64,000 nt of DNA from Prunella strophiata. Taxonomy: Eukaryota > Chordata > Aves > Passeriformes > Prunellidae. Positions 1-11,460 of the stretch are shown in pieces. The translations under genes were made by a program, and so were the position numbers. The notes under the pieces are model-generated. The model did not search any database. It worked only from the letters and a program-made list of their open reading frames with translations, and was not told the DNA's origin. The stretch is from NCBI GenBank assembly GCA_036583965.1, contig JAZBQD010000034.1:13825040-13889039 (forward strand), written 5' to 3'. How positions within the stretch are numbered: position 1 is the first letter of the stretch; each line of letters opens with the position of its first letter.

Positions 1-3000
1 GAATGATTGACTGTTTCCTAGATAATTTTTCAAAGAGGAAAAAAAAAAAAACGTTCAATCAGTTTAGCAATCTGCGTGCTGGTTCCTGTGCTGAACAGCT
101 CATACTTGCCTTTGGAGATGGGGAGGGAAAAAAAAGAGTGCCAGCTTAGCAAATGTTTCAGTGCTTTCCCTGCTGTAGCTTTTGGCTGGGGCCATCTAGC
201 AGCGAGGGGGACACCCCAGCGGTCACAGCCATGTCCGTGTGGCTCCTGAAGCTGGTTTCAGGGATTTCACAGCCCTTGGAAAGGAGGTGCTTGTTGCTCT
301 GGAGGCAAAGAGGAGCAGGGCTCTGACCCTTCCCTGAGGAGGCTGTTCCTGAGCCCCTGTCCCTCCCTGGGCACCATCTCTGGCGCACACGGGTGGGCAC
401 AGCCCAGGGGCTGCTCTACCTTGTGCATGGGGGCAGCTCTGCCTCAATTTCCTAATGGCTGGTGGGAGAAGGGAAGGCCATTTCAGCCAGCTCATTTGAT
501 TCTCAGCCATGAACAAGCACAGTGGCTTCCCCAGGAAAGGAAGTGAAGGCTGTGCAGTTGTCTCTCAAACAGCAGGTCAAGCACCAGCCCAAAGTGAGCC
601 TTGGTGCCTTCTGCACCCATCCATGCACTGCCTGTGCTCTCAGCAGCAGGGAAAACCCATTCTTTCCAAAGGCAAAAGATGCCAGGCTGAAGAGGGGGCA
701 CAGCCCCAGGAGTAGGCAGGACAGGGCAGAGATCTGCCACATGGCAACTGTCCCAGAGAGGAGGCTGTGCCATTGTCTGGGGTGAAAACATCAGGGAAAA
801 ACAAATAGCATGGCTGAGACATCATGTTGGCATCCAAATAAGCAGGATCTGGATTAGTCATAAACAAATCTGAGAGGAAACGTGGAAGATTTTCTAGTAG
901 TTTCTAGAACTTTCTCAAATGAAAGTGTGTTCACAGCAGGGAGAGTCACACTTCAGTGGAAGGATCAGCTTACATGGCACCACACACCACGTCCCTGCCA
1001 CCTCAGCACTCCTGCTTCTTGAGCCAAAGTTGTATCTTGAAAATTACAAAATCATAGAATCATTATGGTTGGAAAAGCCCTCAAAGGTCATTGAGTCCAA
1101 TGGCTAATCCAGCACTGCTAAGCCCACCACTAAATTAAATCCCTTAGCACCACATCTACATATTTTTTTAACACTTTCAGGGATGACAACTCCAGTACTT
1201 CCCTGGGCAACCTGTTCCAATGTCTGACCACCCCTTCCATGAAGAAATTTTTCCTAATATCTTACTTAAACCTGCTCTGGCAGAGCAAGAACTCCCATTG
1301 CAGTGACTGATCTGGCTGACAGCTTTGGTGTGGCTGTCCTTCCTCTGTGGTCAAAACACAAACTCAGGCAGCCAGGTGGAACATCCAAGTGTGTTCCCAG
1401 GTGTGGGACTGATGCTCCTCTCCTTCTTGCCATCATCAAAACCCTCAGCAGTGAAAGCAGTGAGGGGTCTCTTAGAATCTGGCCTCTAAAAGATTAATTT
1501 ACTCAGATAACCCTCCACCTCTGCCACAGGCAACAGTGGACAAAGGACCTTCTGCTGGGGTTGTTTTTCCAAATAACCCAGCATTTGTAATTTCTCCTCC
1601 TGGGCCAAGTGACACGCTTGACCTCAAAGGGAAAAGTCACCTAAAAACCCCCAGGTGCCTTTGGAGCCTGTTACTCTCAAAGAGGTCAACTCATCCAGCA
1701 CGGATTCTGCAGCATGACTGCACAGTGCTTAGTGGAAACTCCTCACTGCAGTTCGCATGTGGTGTCTCTTTAGATTTTATCTACACAACCAAAGCCACTT
1801 TGTTGAGCAAATGGAAATGTGAGCTGCAGTCTTGCAAAACCATGGCACACAGGTCTGAATAAAAAGACTTTTCCTCCCTGAACTGGGGCTTTCCTAGAGA
1901 AACCATTATTTCCATTGAATGCACACTTTTTTTTGACAAGTGACAATTTCTTCCTGTGGTGTGGAAGAAAATTACTTGGACAGGTTGGTTGGATTTACCT
2001 TCTTTCCATGTTTATGAGAGTGGAATATCCCATACAACACAGAAGACAGAAAAACCCCTTGTGTGGCTGACTAATCCAGGGGTTGTGGGGGAATCACCAT
2101 GGGGAGTTGCCAAAACCTTGCTGTGGACTCAGCCCAGGACAAGAAGGGGCTGCATTTTCAGCCATGCTTTTCTAAGTATCTGCTACACACTGTAGCTGAA
2201 GCAGCTACATCACTGCTTGCTAAAGCCCAAGCAGTGAGTAAAGGGTGCTGAAGTGTGGCTGCAGCAAGGAGCTGGGGACCAGCTCACAGGTGCTGAACTA
2301 CCCTGATGGCTTTGACACTCTTTCCTGACTAAAAATCCCCACTCATCCCAGTGTCTTACTTTCTCACCACCAGCTACCCTGTTTTCCATAGTGCAGTCTC
2401 CAGCAGGATGGTAAATATTTATAATTTTACCTATATACAGAGTGTGGGAAGAAGCAGAATGAGGCAAAGCCCCTGGTCTGCTTCCCCACACACCTTCCCA
2501 TGAGCCTCAGGTCACCTTGGAGGCTCTGTGACAATGTTTGTGGTGCAAGGAGGCTTTGACACAGCAAATGACTTGTCATCAATAAGTCCTGGTGGCACTC
2601 TACAATAAATCCAAGCCCAGCAAAACATTTCCCTGTATCATGCTGTACGGAATCATCACTCCGTTCCTTGAAGTTTCCAAAAAGATTTGCAAAAGCTCTG
2701 AATCAGCATATCTGGGAAGAAAAGCTCCTGGAGAGCCAATCATGGCTCACAGCAAAATGCAGGAGAGTGTGGAAAGGAGTGTGAGGGTCCCTGCTGGGGA
2801 TCAAGGATTTTACATGTATATTTCAAGCACATTTATATATATATTTTATAACCACATGCTCTCTGATACACCTTTCTCCACTCTATTTGAGTGGTTTCAC
2901 AGGGTAAGAGGTATCTGGGTTCCCAAGCTCTGTAAAGCCTCCTGCTCAGTGGGAGAAGAGGTGAGAGGATGAAGCAGTTTGGACCAGCAGTGCCTTCTCC

Positions 3001-6000
3001 AGAGAGGACAAGACCTGTGAGCTGCAGGGGCAGAGGTCTGCACTGTCCCTCCTCTGAGCTGTCCCTGCTCCTGGCACCCACAGCCCTGCAGGGACAACAG
3101 CAGGGACAGATGGGTCCCCAGTGCCAAGGACCTGCAGGGCTTTGGCTTAGCACAGTAGCACAAGAGACAGAAATAGCAGTGAAGGAAAAAACCTCATTGC
3201 TTGTGTTGGCCCATCCCCAAAGAACATATGCAGAGCACTTAAAAATAAAAGAATAAATTAACAGATGTTTTTCTTTCATGTTGATTTCTGATCAGAAAGA
3301 GGGTGATTAAATCCTTTTATTTGGGTCTATATGAAGAAATAATGTAGCAAAGTTAAGAAATAATGTAACAAAGCCATGGGAAAAGAGCTGCCCTGGATGC
3401 CTGTGAACCCATCAAAAGATAACTGCCTGCATCACGTTACCCACCATCTCTTTCCATCTCACCCAGACTTGCCTCCAGTTACCTATAACATATCCAGGTG
3501 CTGATTGCAGCTGTGCAGTGATGAAGGAAGAGCAAGGTATTTCTCTCAAAGTGCTCTCAGAAATGGACTCACAATGAAATGTTTAAACCCTCTGGTGCTC
3601 TGCAGTGTTTGGTGACATCAAAAGGGCAATTATACCCTTACTGATGTAATGTTGTATTTCTTTGTTTCTGGCTCACTCCCAAGTCAGCTTTCCTATTTCT
3701 GAGGGTATTCAGTTAATTCAGTTTACCATCTGTCTTCAAAGCTTCTCTCCTATTTTTATTACTTGAATGTAATTGTAATATCCATAGTTCTATTGTGGAG
3801 ACAAGAATCAAATAAATGTCCAGATTAGTCAGGAGCAGCAGAGAAAAATTGCTATGTCCTATCTTTTCCTGTGAGGGAGCAGGGAAATCCGAATATATCT
3901 AATCTTTCCTTTTGATAGTATCTAGCAAATGTTCAAATGGAGCAGTAACAGAGGGATGGAGAATAAAAGCAATTCAATATACCTCAACCAACACCATGAG
4001 CTTTGCCTCCGGTGCAGCACCTGGCACTCCACAGGCTGGGCTGAGCAGCCTTGGGCATCTGCTCTGTACACAAAGCATCACCAAGGACTCCTGTGTCACA
4101 GCACGAGAGCCAGGATCAGGAGTGGGATGGTACAAGTCTGTTGTAACCTCGGATGAACCTCCCAGCCCTTTGCAAACATGCACTGAGAAGTGTTTGGAGA
4201 TGCACTGGTGCTGGTGGGAAGGGACACTGTGATGGCAGATTTCCCTTCTTGTGCCTCCACACATGAGTGCAGGTGGTGCCTGCCTGGCCTCCAGCTGCTG
4301 CCAGGAGGCAAGAGAACAAAGACTTCCTTTCTGTAAGGCAGGACTGACAGGGCATGCAAGAGACTCATGGTTGCAGCCACATGAAAGAGAAGAGCAGAGG
4401 AGTAAAAGTAGGAAATCCCAGATGTTCAAGGGGTAAGGTAAATTCTTGGGCAATTTCAAGCAAACCAGCAATGCTCAAATCCCTAGGGGAATTTGCCATT
4501 AGGTTTGTGTTTTGTTTACTATTTCCACTTTCTACATCCATCAGATCATCCAACACTGCACAGTAAGAAATAACTGGCTTTGTCTTTCACTGACTTCTAC
4601 CATTATTTCATTGAGATGAACATCATAGACCTGTTCTCAACTTGTTAAAACTTTTCTAATGGCACCAGAAATTAATTTGAATTAAAGAAGAATGCTTCAC
4701 TGGGTGGTAATGGCCAAGGAGCCCCTTGTTCAGTAAATCAGCACAGCCACAGTGGCTCCTTTGCAACATGGAGCAGTGACTGATGGGATGGGACCATCAG
4801 AAAGCCAAAACCAGACATGAGAGCAACAGCTGCTGCTCCAGGGCTGAGCAGGTGCCACACTGCCAGGTCAGGCAGAGCCATTGGCTCTCTGGTGGTGGGA
4901 TCCATCTCCCAGAGATGCCCTGTGGTGGCATACACCTCAGTGCCACTGCAAAAGGCAATAACAGCAGCCCTCTCTTCTGAGGGCACCTGTTCTGCAGACA
5001 GAAACGTTGGGCTAAAGTCATGTGCACACTAAAATAAAGTGAGCACAGCATTAAGTGAGGCCCCAGACACACACTTTGGGATAGCCAGATGCACAAGAGA
5101 GAGGAGCTGAGACACAGCAGAAACACTGGGATGTGAATCACAGAAATCAGTACCTCAGGGCAGATGGGGAGGACTGAGGGTAGGAGCTTACACAGGAGAC
5201 CTGTTCCCAGTGGGTCCTGTTCTCCTGCTGTTGTTATAAACAAGCCTGGTGCAACCAGTAATGAGGCTCAGAGCAGTCCCTGGGGCCTCAGGGCCCAAAG
5301 TACAGTAACAAACACTTGCCCACAGCTTCCCAGCCAAGTCCTCCTTTCTGTTTCACCCATGTAATTCCCTCTGGGCCATATTTCACTGCATGAGTTCTGA
5401 AGCAGCTGATTTAAGCTGCTGATATAAGCAGCTGTAAGGCCACTGCCTTTAATGAGAGCCGTCAGGATATTTTCAGAGGCAAAATTCAGGCTAGCAATTT
5501 TAGGTTCCCTTTTTTTTCAGTGTGAAACATCCTTTTTCATAATCAAAAATAGCAAGTAGGCATGAACATAAATAATTACAATCTTTTCCATTATCATCAC
5601 TCCCCTCAGAACATCTACCTAATGATGCTGAGATGTCTTTTAAAATAATTTTCCCCTTTATATTTCTTCTCCTTGGAAGTCTGCCTGTCTAGAGGGAAGC
5701 TCTTTGATACATAAAGGGGGAAATAGCACAGACATTGAACATTACCTTTCTTTAGAAAAGGCACTTCACACAGATTCAAAGGACTCAATTTCAAATCAGC
5801 ACAGCAGATCAATTCAAGATGAACCTTTAAATACCTTACAGAAATCCTCCTGTTTCAGACTCGCAAGAATTTCCTAATGCAGACCCACTTGGAATCGTCA
5901 CTGCCTGCCCACAAAACAATGGGATCCAGCATCACTCTCTGCCCATCAGCTCTTAGCACGCACACACCCCTCCAAGCGCGCCGCCCTATTTCACATATCC

Positions 6001-6424
6001 ACTACAGACAAAGTGCCCCAACAAATTTACCAGAGATGGCCCGGTGGAACGAAGCAGCAGGACTGTTTGAGAGGCATTATGTAACGCGTGCCGCCGAGCT
6101 CTCTGCACCGCTGCCATCGCGGCTCATGGTGCCGGCTCCGCCGCACGCACCGCGCCGAGCATCGCGCCATCCCCATGCAGCGCGCTCCCGCCTGCCTCCT
6201 CCCTTTACAGAGCTTGGGATACCCTTTATCCCGGAGCAGGGACGGCCATGGGGAGCCGGACTGCGGGCCCAGAGGCCGCTTCGGAGGGCTCGGGCCGGCA
6301 CCACCGTGCCAAGGCGGGGAGCGCGTCCCCACCCGCTGCGGAGAAAGGAAGGAGCCGGGAACGATGGAGAGGGGCGGGGAGAAGGAGAAACCCCGCTGCC
6401 GAGGCGGGTCGGGGGAGCACTCAC
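1..6424. other. Probable ACSL6 intron 1, no exon seen
   Basis: No convincing exon is visible on either strand. Open frames here are short, are not bounded by plausible splice sites and match nothing I recognise. Because the minus-strand exon at 6425-6473 ends in a splice donor, this stretch should be its first intron, with the remaining ACSL6 exons beyond the left edge. It contains one CR1 fragment (about 1048-1295) and a small tandem duplication near 3333-3372. Confidence 0.5.
1048..1295 (-). repeat. CR1 LINE 3' fragment
   Basis: The left end reads ATCATAGAATCATTATGGTT, the reverse complement of the CR1 3' tail. It is followed by the usual CR1 blocks: GGTTGGAAAAGCCC, a 'gggatgacaactcc' segment, 'cctgggcaacctgttccaatg' and 'gaagaaatttttcctaatat'. 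The element is 5' truncated, as most CR1 copies are, and diverged. Confidence 0.85.
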
Positions 6425-6750
6425 CCAGCAGCAGCCAGCCGGAGCCCGCGGAGCCCAGGAGCGGGGCGAGCATCCCTGCGGCGCGGCCCCTGCGCCCCGC
6501 TCCGCGCACTGCGGCGCGCACTGCGCACCCCGCCGGCCCGCTCCCCGCCGCTCCCCCGGCGGAGGGCGGTGTTTTTAGCAGCCCTCCTCCTCTCCCCATC
6601 CAGCCGAGCCCTCCAGATCCCTCCTAAAAGGGGCTATGCTGCCGGCAGTGCGCGGATGCTCGTCAGAACATCCCTGCCCCCTGGGATCCATAAGCGGCGG
6701 CGGGGGGAGCGAGGGGGAGAAACTTACACCTTTATAGCTTTATTTTCACC
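5990..6750. promoter_or_regulatory. CpG-island promoter of ACSL6
   Basis: GC content and CpG density rise sharply over roughly 6080-6720, against AT-rich flanks. GC-box-like runs (GGGGCGGGG around 6371) and runs of CGCG are visible, and there is no clear TATA box for the minus strand. The island encloses the minus-strand start codon at 6471-6473. Long open frames through it on both strands are what GC-rich sequence gives by chance. Confidence 0.7.
6425..6473 (-). CDS. ACSL6: ACSL6 first coding exon (long-chain acyl-CoA synthetase 6), partial
   Basis: Read on the minus strand, ATG at 6473 opens MLAPLLGSAGSGWLLL, then one base (G) before a strong donor GTGAGTG. ACSL6 enzymes activate long-chain fatty acids to acyl-CoA and sit in the membrane through an N-terminal hydrophobic segment. 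One mammalian N-terminal isoform begins with a similar 16-residue hydrophobic stretch (M-L-x-x-x-L-x-S-x-G-S-x-W-L pattern) followed by Glu. The phase-1 G here would give a Gly/Glu/Asp/Ala/Val codon after splicing, compatible with that Glu. Position fits too: in human, ACSL6 is the minus-strand gene flanking IL3/CSF2. An in-frame ATG exists further upstream (near 6597), but the homology favours 6473. All other exons lie outside the window. Identity rests on a short motif plus synteny, so it is likely but not proven. Confidence 0.6.
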
Positions 6751-6895
6751 TTTGGCCGATGAAATTGCAGCTGGCCGGTGACCTGCACAGCAGCGGTACT
6801 AAAGACCATCAGAGATGCTGAAACACAGCCAGCTTCATCAGCAGAGACTGCTCGGCATTGCCTCTAGACATATCATCATACAGCTCGTGGCTTCT

Positions 6896-6980
6896 TTAAA
6901 AAACAAACAAACAAACAAAAAAAAACCAAAACAAAAAACCCAAACAAACAAACAAAAAAAAAAAACAAACAAAAAAACCT
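6896..6980. repeat. (AAAC)n / A-rich simple repeat
   Basis: The tract is made of AAAC and AAAAC units interrupted by runs of A. It lies just upstream of the ACSL6 CpG island with respect to that gene. Confidence 0.9.
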
Positions 6981-8253
6981 CAATCTGTTTATGATACTAA
7001 ATACATAGAGAGAGGGGAGAGAAGAGCAGGTTTGTGCTCTTGACTGTTCCCTGAACAAGCTAGTTTTAAAAAACCTGATGTCCCAGCTCCATGGTACATG
7101 AAGGGCTTTGCAGAAGAAGGTGTTAAAAGGGCTGCACCAGTGGTGAGAACATATCTTGCATCCTTCTGGGAATCAGAGTGCCAGTGGAGTAAACAGGACG
7201 GGAGTGCCAAAGGGCAGAAGAGATGCTGTCTTTTTATTCAGCCCTCTGAGTCACTAACATGGCAGGTCTGCTCAGCAGGCAAAACTGCCCGTTCCAAGCT
7301 GTGATATGCAGCTGTTTAACTCTTTGGGGACATAGGCCAAGATACACCAATAAAATTCCCTGCTTGTACCATGAATTAGCACTAGTTCAGGTATGATTAC
7401 AGCTGTGAAGGGCATACATTTCCTTTGCAGATAAAAGCTTTTGGTTTTCTCAGAGGTGAAAATGAAGCATATGAAAATGAAGAATTTCTATTCCATGGCA
7501 AAAAAAATTCACCATGTGGTTTCCTTCTGATTCAATATTGGAAGGATCTAAAAAAACTTCCTTCCTGTGTACAGAAACCCAGCAGCTGATTAAACCTGAT
7601 GTAATTTGTATTAGAGCCATCACTGCCCACTCCTGAAAGCTGTTATAAAATTGTCGTGTCCCTTTTGGTCAAGGGCTCTTTGTCTTTCAAGACTCACAGT
7701 CTCAAGGCAGAAAACCATCATCAAGCACTCTAACAAGTGAGCTGGAAGCCAAAGAGAACTGTATCTGCTTCCTCAGACTGCAATTCTCATAGTAAATGCC
7801 TCTAAAGCAATTGGAACTTCAGCTACACCATCAAGTGCCATCAAATCAAATACAACAGCTATAAAATGGGACTTGGCAAAATCATTTCTACTGCCATCTG
7901 TTTTGCTTGAGAGTGAGATAGATTATAGATTAAATATTGCACAATCTAATTTACTTAAGAACATTTGTAGCCTATTCCTGCAGCCTTCTCTTTCTTGGGA
8001 GTGAAAAACAATTTCTATGCCAATTTTTGCCTGCCCCTCTGGGGCAATTTTTGTGTTGCAAGGCTGTTAGCATGTCTCATCTTCTGCAGGCTACCTGGAT
8101 CCTACAGTTCCTGTGTCTAAGCAAGCTCAGACTTCTCCCTGAACCACCAGTGTCATTAACTGAGCCTTGCTTCTGGACTCCTGAAATCAGTTAGCTGAAA
8201 ATTGCAATTCTGAAGTTAACAGATACAACAAAATAAATTGTCTAGAAATACTC

Positions 8254-8375
8254 AAGGCCAGGTGGGAGAGGGCTCTGAGTAACATGATCTAGTTGAAGAT
8301 GTCCCTGCTCACAGCAGAGGAGTTGTACTAGATGACCTTTGAAGGTCCCTTCCAACCCAAAATGTTCTGTGATTC
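8254..8375 (+). repeat. CR1 LINE 3' fragment
   Basis: Ends with CR1-type sequence: 'ctagatgacctttgaaggtc', then CCTTCCAACCCAAAATGTTC and TGTGATTCAG. Plus orientation, 5' truncated and diverged. Confidence 0.8.
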
Positions 8376-11119
8376 AGGATGTCTTGATCTTTGAGGAGAT
8401 GAGTATTTTAAAATAATACTTCCTTAGGGAAGTTGAGGCATCAGAGGAAACTGGCTGAAGAGTACCAGCTCCCAAAACTTCACTAAGATTGATGCAAACG
8501 GATCTGTGCATGCAGTTGCACAATGAGTCCTGGAAACATCTTTTTTGGATCTACCTCGGGAGTGAAGATCATTGGCATGACAAATCCCACCTGGACCTCC
8601 ATGCCCTTGCTTTGGGGAGCCACAAGGTGTCTGCCTACGCTCTGCAAAGCAGAGCTTTCCTGACCTCAGCATCTCCTGCAGCAGCTCCTCCAAGCTCTAC
8701 ACAGATTAAAAAAAGACAAGTGACTTCCTGTGTTTCACCACAAACTTCCTGCTTCTCTGCAGAGTTCTCATAAACCTTTCTCTAATTCTTGACTTTAAAG
8801 CCTTTGCTACCTTTCTACTTTTCTGTAAGTACAGTCCAAGGCAAACTTGGCTAAACTCATTATCAAAAGGCCCACCTACAGTTTTCTGAAATTGTCCACA
8901 CCTCAACAGCAGTTTAAGTGCTCTCACTTACTGGTATAATAGCAGTGGATGTTCTGGCTTTGGAGGTGTCAAGGTGACAGACACCTGTCATAATGATGCT
9001 AAATTTTTCCATGCTAGGAAACCACCCAGAATCTTATGATTCACAGAAGTGCCCCAAATCACTACTACACCAGAGCTATCTCTCCTGCAGGGGACCTTCA
9101 GCCACCAAGATATTAAAGCCATCACCAGCAACAACCTTCCTAATAGTCACAGCAGAGGGCAACAGCAGGAAAAAACTGACCAAGGAATCTAAGCTTACAC
9201 CTCTCTGAAGTGTGTTAAGTTTTTCAATCCACCCCAGAATCTGTTACTACCAGAACTCTCATCTCTTCTGTTTGCATCACAGCCTAGGCTGGGTTATAGA
9301 GAACAGGCACTCTATCACCCCCTCATGAATACAAAGCAGTTCCTGCTTGCTCTCACAACTAGATACAGTAACATTAGCCTAGCTGGGAAGAAGTCAGTTT
9401 ATTTCTTGCTTGAACACATTTATGTGTCTTTTCAGTAGTCCAATATAATCTGCTTGACTCAAGTAACACTAATATAAAAAACCTTCGGAAGTATTCCATT
9501 CTGTTAAATATTTTAAAAGCATATGAAATATATTTCAAGCTGGGATTTACATGATTTTTATTTCAAATTTTTCAGTCTGTCCTCATTCCCAACCAGCTGG
9601 TAAATAGTTACTATGGCAGCACCTAATGCAGAGTGACTCAGCACTCCCTCACATTCCAGTAGCAGCACTGTCTACCCTTCTGGTTTCTTATGATTTTAAC
9701 CTTGTCTTCTCCTTATTGTTTCATTGCAGAATTATGATGTTTAAAACATCATTCTTTCCTTGTGAAACTCAGCATTTATTGGTGGAATCAATGCAAGACT
9801 CTGCTAAATAAAGATCATACCTATTCAGGATGCTATTTCAGCTTTCTTTTGTGTTGATCACAAAGATGTTTGGATTGTTTCCATGATTTCTCAGTGTTTC
9901 TTTGGAGCTTTATATTGCCAAGTGAGCTTGTCTCATATCAAACCACAGCACGCCCAGCTCCAAAATATCCCTGTCTGACTGTGAGCAGAAGCTCCCCTTC
10001 CCTTTGTTAATATTGAAAGCTCCTTGCTTTCTGTTCCTGTGGGGTTTTTTAAATTTACCTTGCTTTGAAGGTTGTATTTACAACCTGAGTCTTCTCCTTT
10101 ATCCTTTCTTTGGATTTCAGCTCAACCCAGAGGTGACTGGCCAACCAGTTATCATTGTTACCAAAACTCTTTGTGTGACCATCAGCCAATTCTTTATCTA
10201 CTACAGTCATCTAATTTATCAAGTCTAAGGGCATGAAAAGGCCACAAGTCATCCATTGGCAAGTCATCTGTTTAGAAGAATAATTTTTTTTATAACAGTG
10301 AAACTTGCAAAGTCTGTGGTTTCCCGTCTCATGGTTGGATTTCCCCAGAGCTAGAGGGGTGTGAACTCTCCCATCATGGAGTTTTCTGGCATTGAGGTAT
10401 TGGTTTTACTGAATTATGACATTCTGGAAGAAAGTGACTGGCTGGGAATCTCAGCTGAGTTAGTTTCTCAACTTTAATTTTCTTAAATTGACAGATTTAT
10501 GACAAATAATATAGCAAATATATGTGGGAGAGTTAAGGTATTTTTTCAGTACACTTGATGAACATTACAATAGTTATTTTAGACCTGGGATGCAAAAACA
10601 TGTCTGAGGAATAATTAATTTTTCTCTCCAGCCCTGCAGGCATCTTTCACTTTTTTCTCAGCTGTTCTGAGCCCTCCCAACCCTGACACCACACAGGAAG
10701 CTCGAGGCCCTTCCCACCGGGTGTGCCCCTGCTCGGGTGTTTGCAGAGAGCAGGTAAATGAGGCGATCCCTGCCGGGGCACGGCTGGTCCCCGGGGGCTC
10801 AGGCGACACCTCCAGCACCACGGACAGCGACAGCTCAGTAATTATCCTTCTTCATTAACAAACCCGTTCTTTGCCCCATTAAATCACTGGCGGTTCTGAG
10901 GGACTCCCTACTGTGTTCCACATTACTCCCAACATTAGAGATAGCAAAAATGATTAATGTGTTACCCTGGAAGTTGCAGTTGCTTCTCCCTTGTCTTCTG
11001 CTTCATCACCAGCCTCCTCTTCTGCCGTTTTATTATTTCCTTGGAACAGGAAGAGAAGATATTTAAGTCCATTCTGCACCAGACTAATAGAACCCTTTAA
11101 GTTAGTAAATGCTTTTGAG

Positions 11120-11460
11120 ATAATCAAGCCCATCACTAAGCCATGCCCTCAAGATGTGCCCTAGCTGCACCTTTCAAATCCCTCCAGGGATGGTCACTCC
11201 ACCACTGCCCTGGGCAGCTTCTGCCAGTGTCTGAAGAAATGTTTCCTCATAACCAATCTAAGCTTCCCTTGGTGAAACTTGAGGCCATTTCCTTTTGTCC
11301 TGCTACTTTTTCTGTAGGAGAAAAGACCAACCCCACCCGGCTCCAAGCTCCTTTTTGGGAATTGGAAAGAGAAAAAGTCCCCTCTGAGATGCCTTTTCTC
11401 CAGGCTGAGCCCCTCTAGCTGCTCCTCATACTCCCCAGTGGTCATCTCATAGATGATTGT
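11120..11460 (-). repeat. CR1 LINE fragment
   Basis: This is a reverse-complement CR1 body fragment. Characteristic blocks include 'cctccagggatggtcactcc', 'accactgccctgggcagctt', 'gaagaaatgtttcctcataa' and 'ctgagcccctctagctgctc'. The terminal ATTCTATGA tail is missing. Confidence 0.8.

Noticed and set aside
6027..6781. Long open frames on both strands through the GC-rich segment
   Set aside because: CpG islands have few stop codons. Only the 49-base minus-strand exon with a donor and homology is supported.
9633..9639. AP-1-type TGACTCA sites scattered through the window as possible cytokine enhancers
   Set aside because: About nine sites were seen by eye, close to the number expected by chance for a 7-base palindrome in 64 kb. 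No clustering near the genes.
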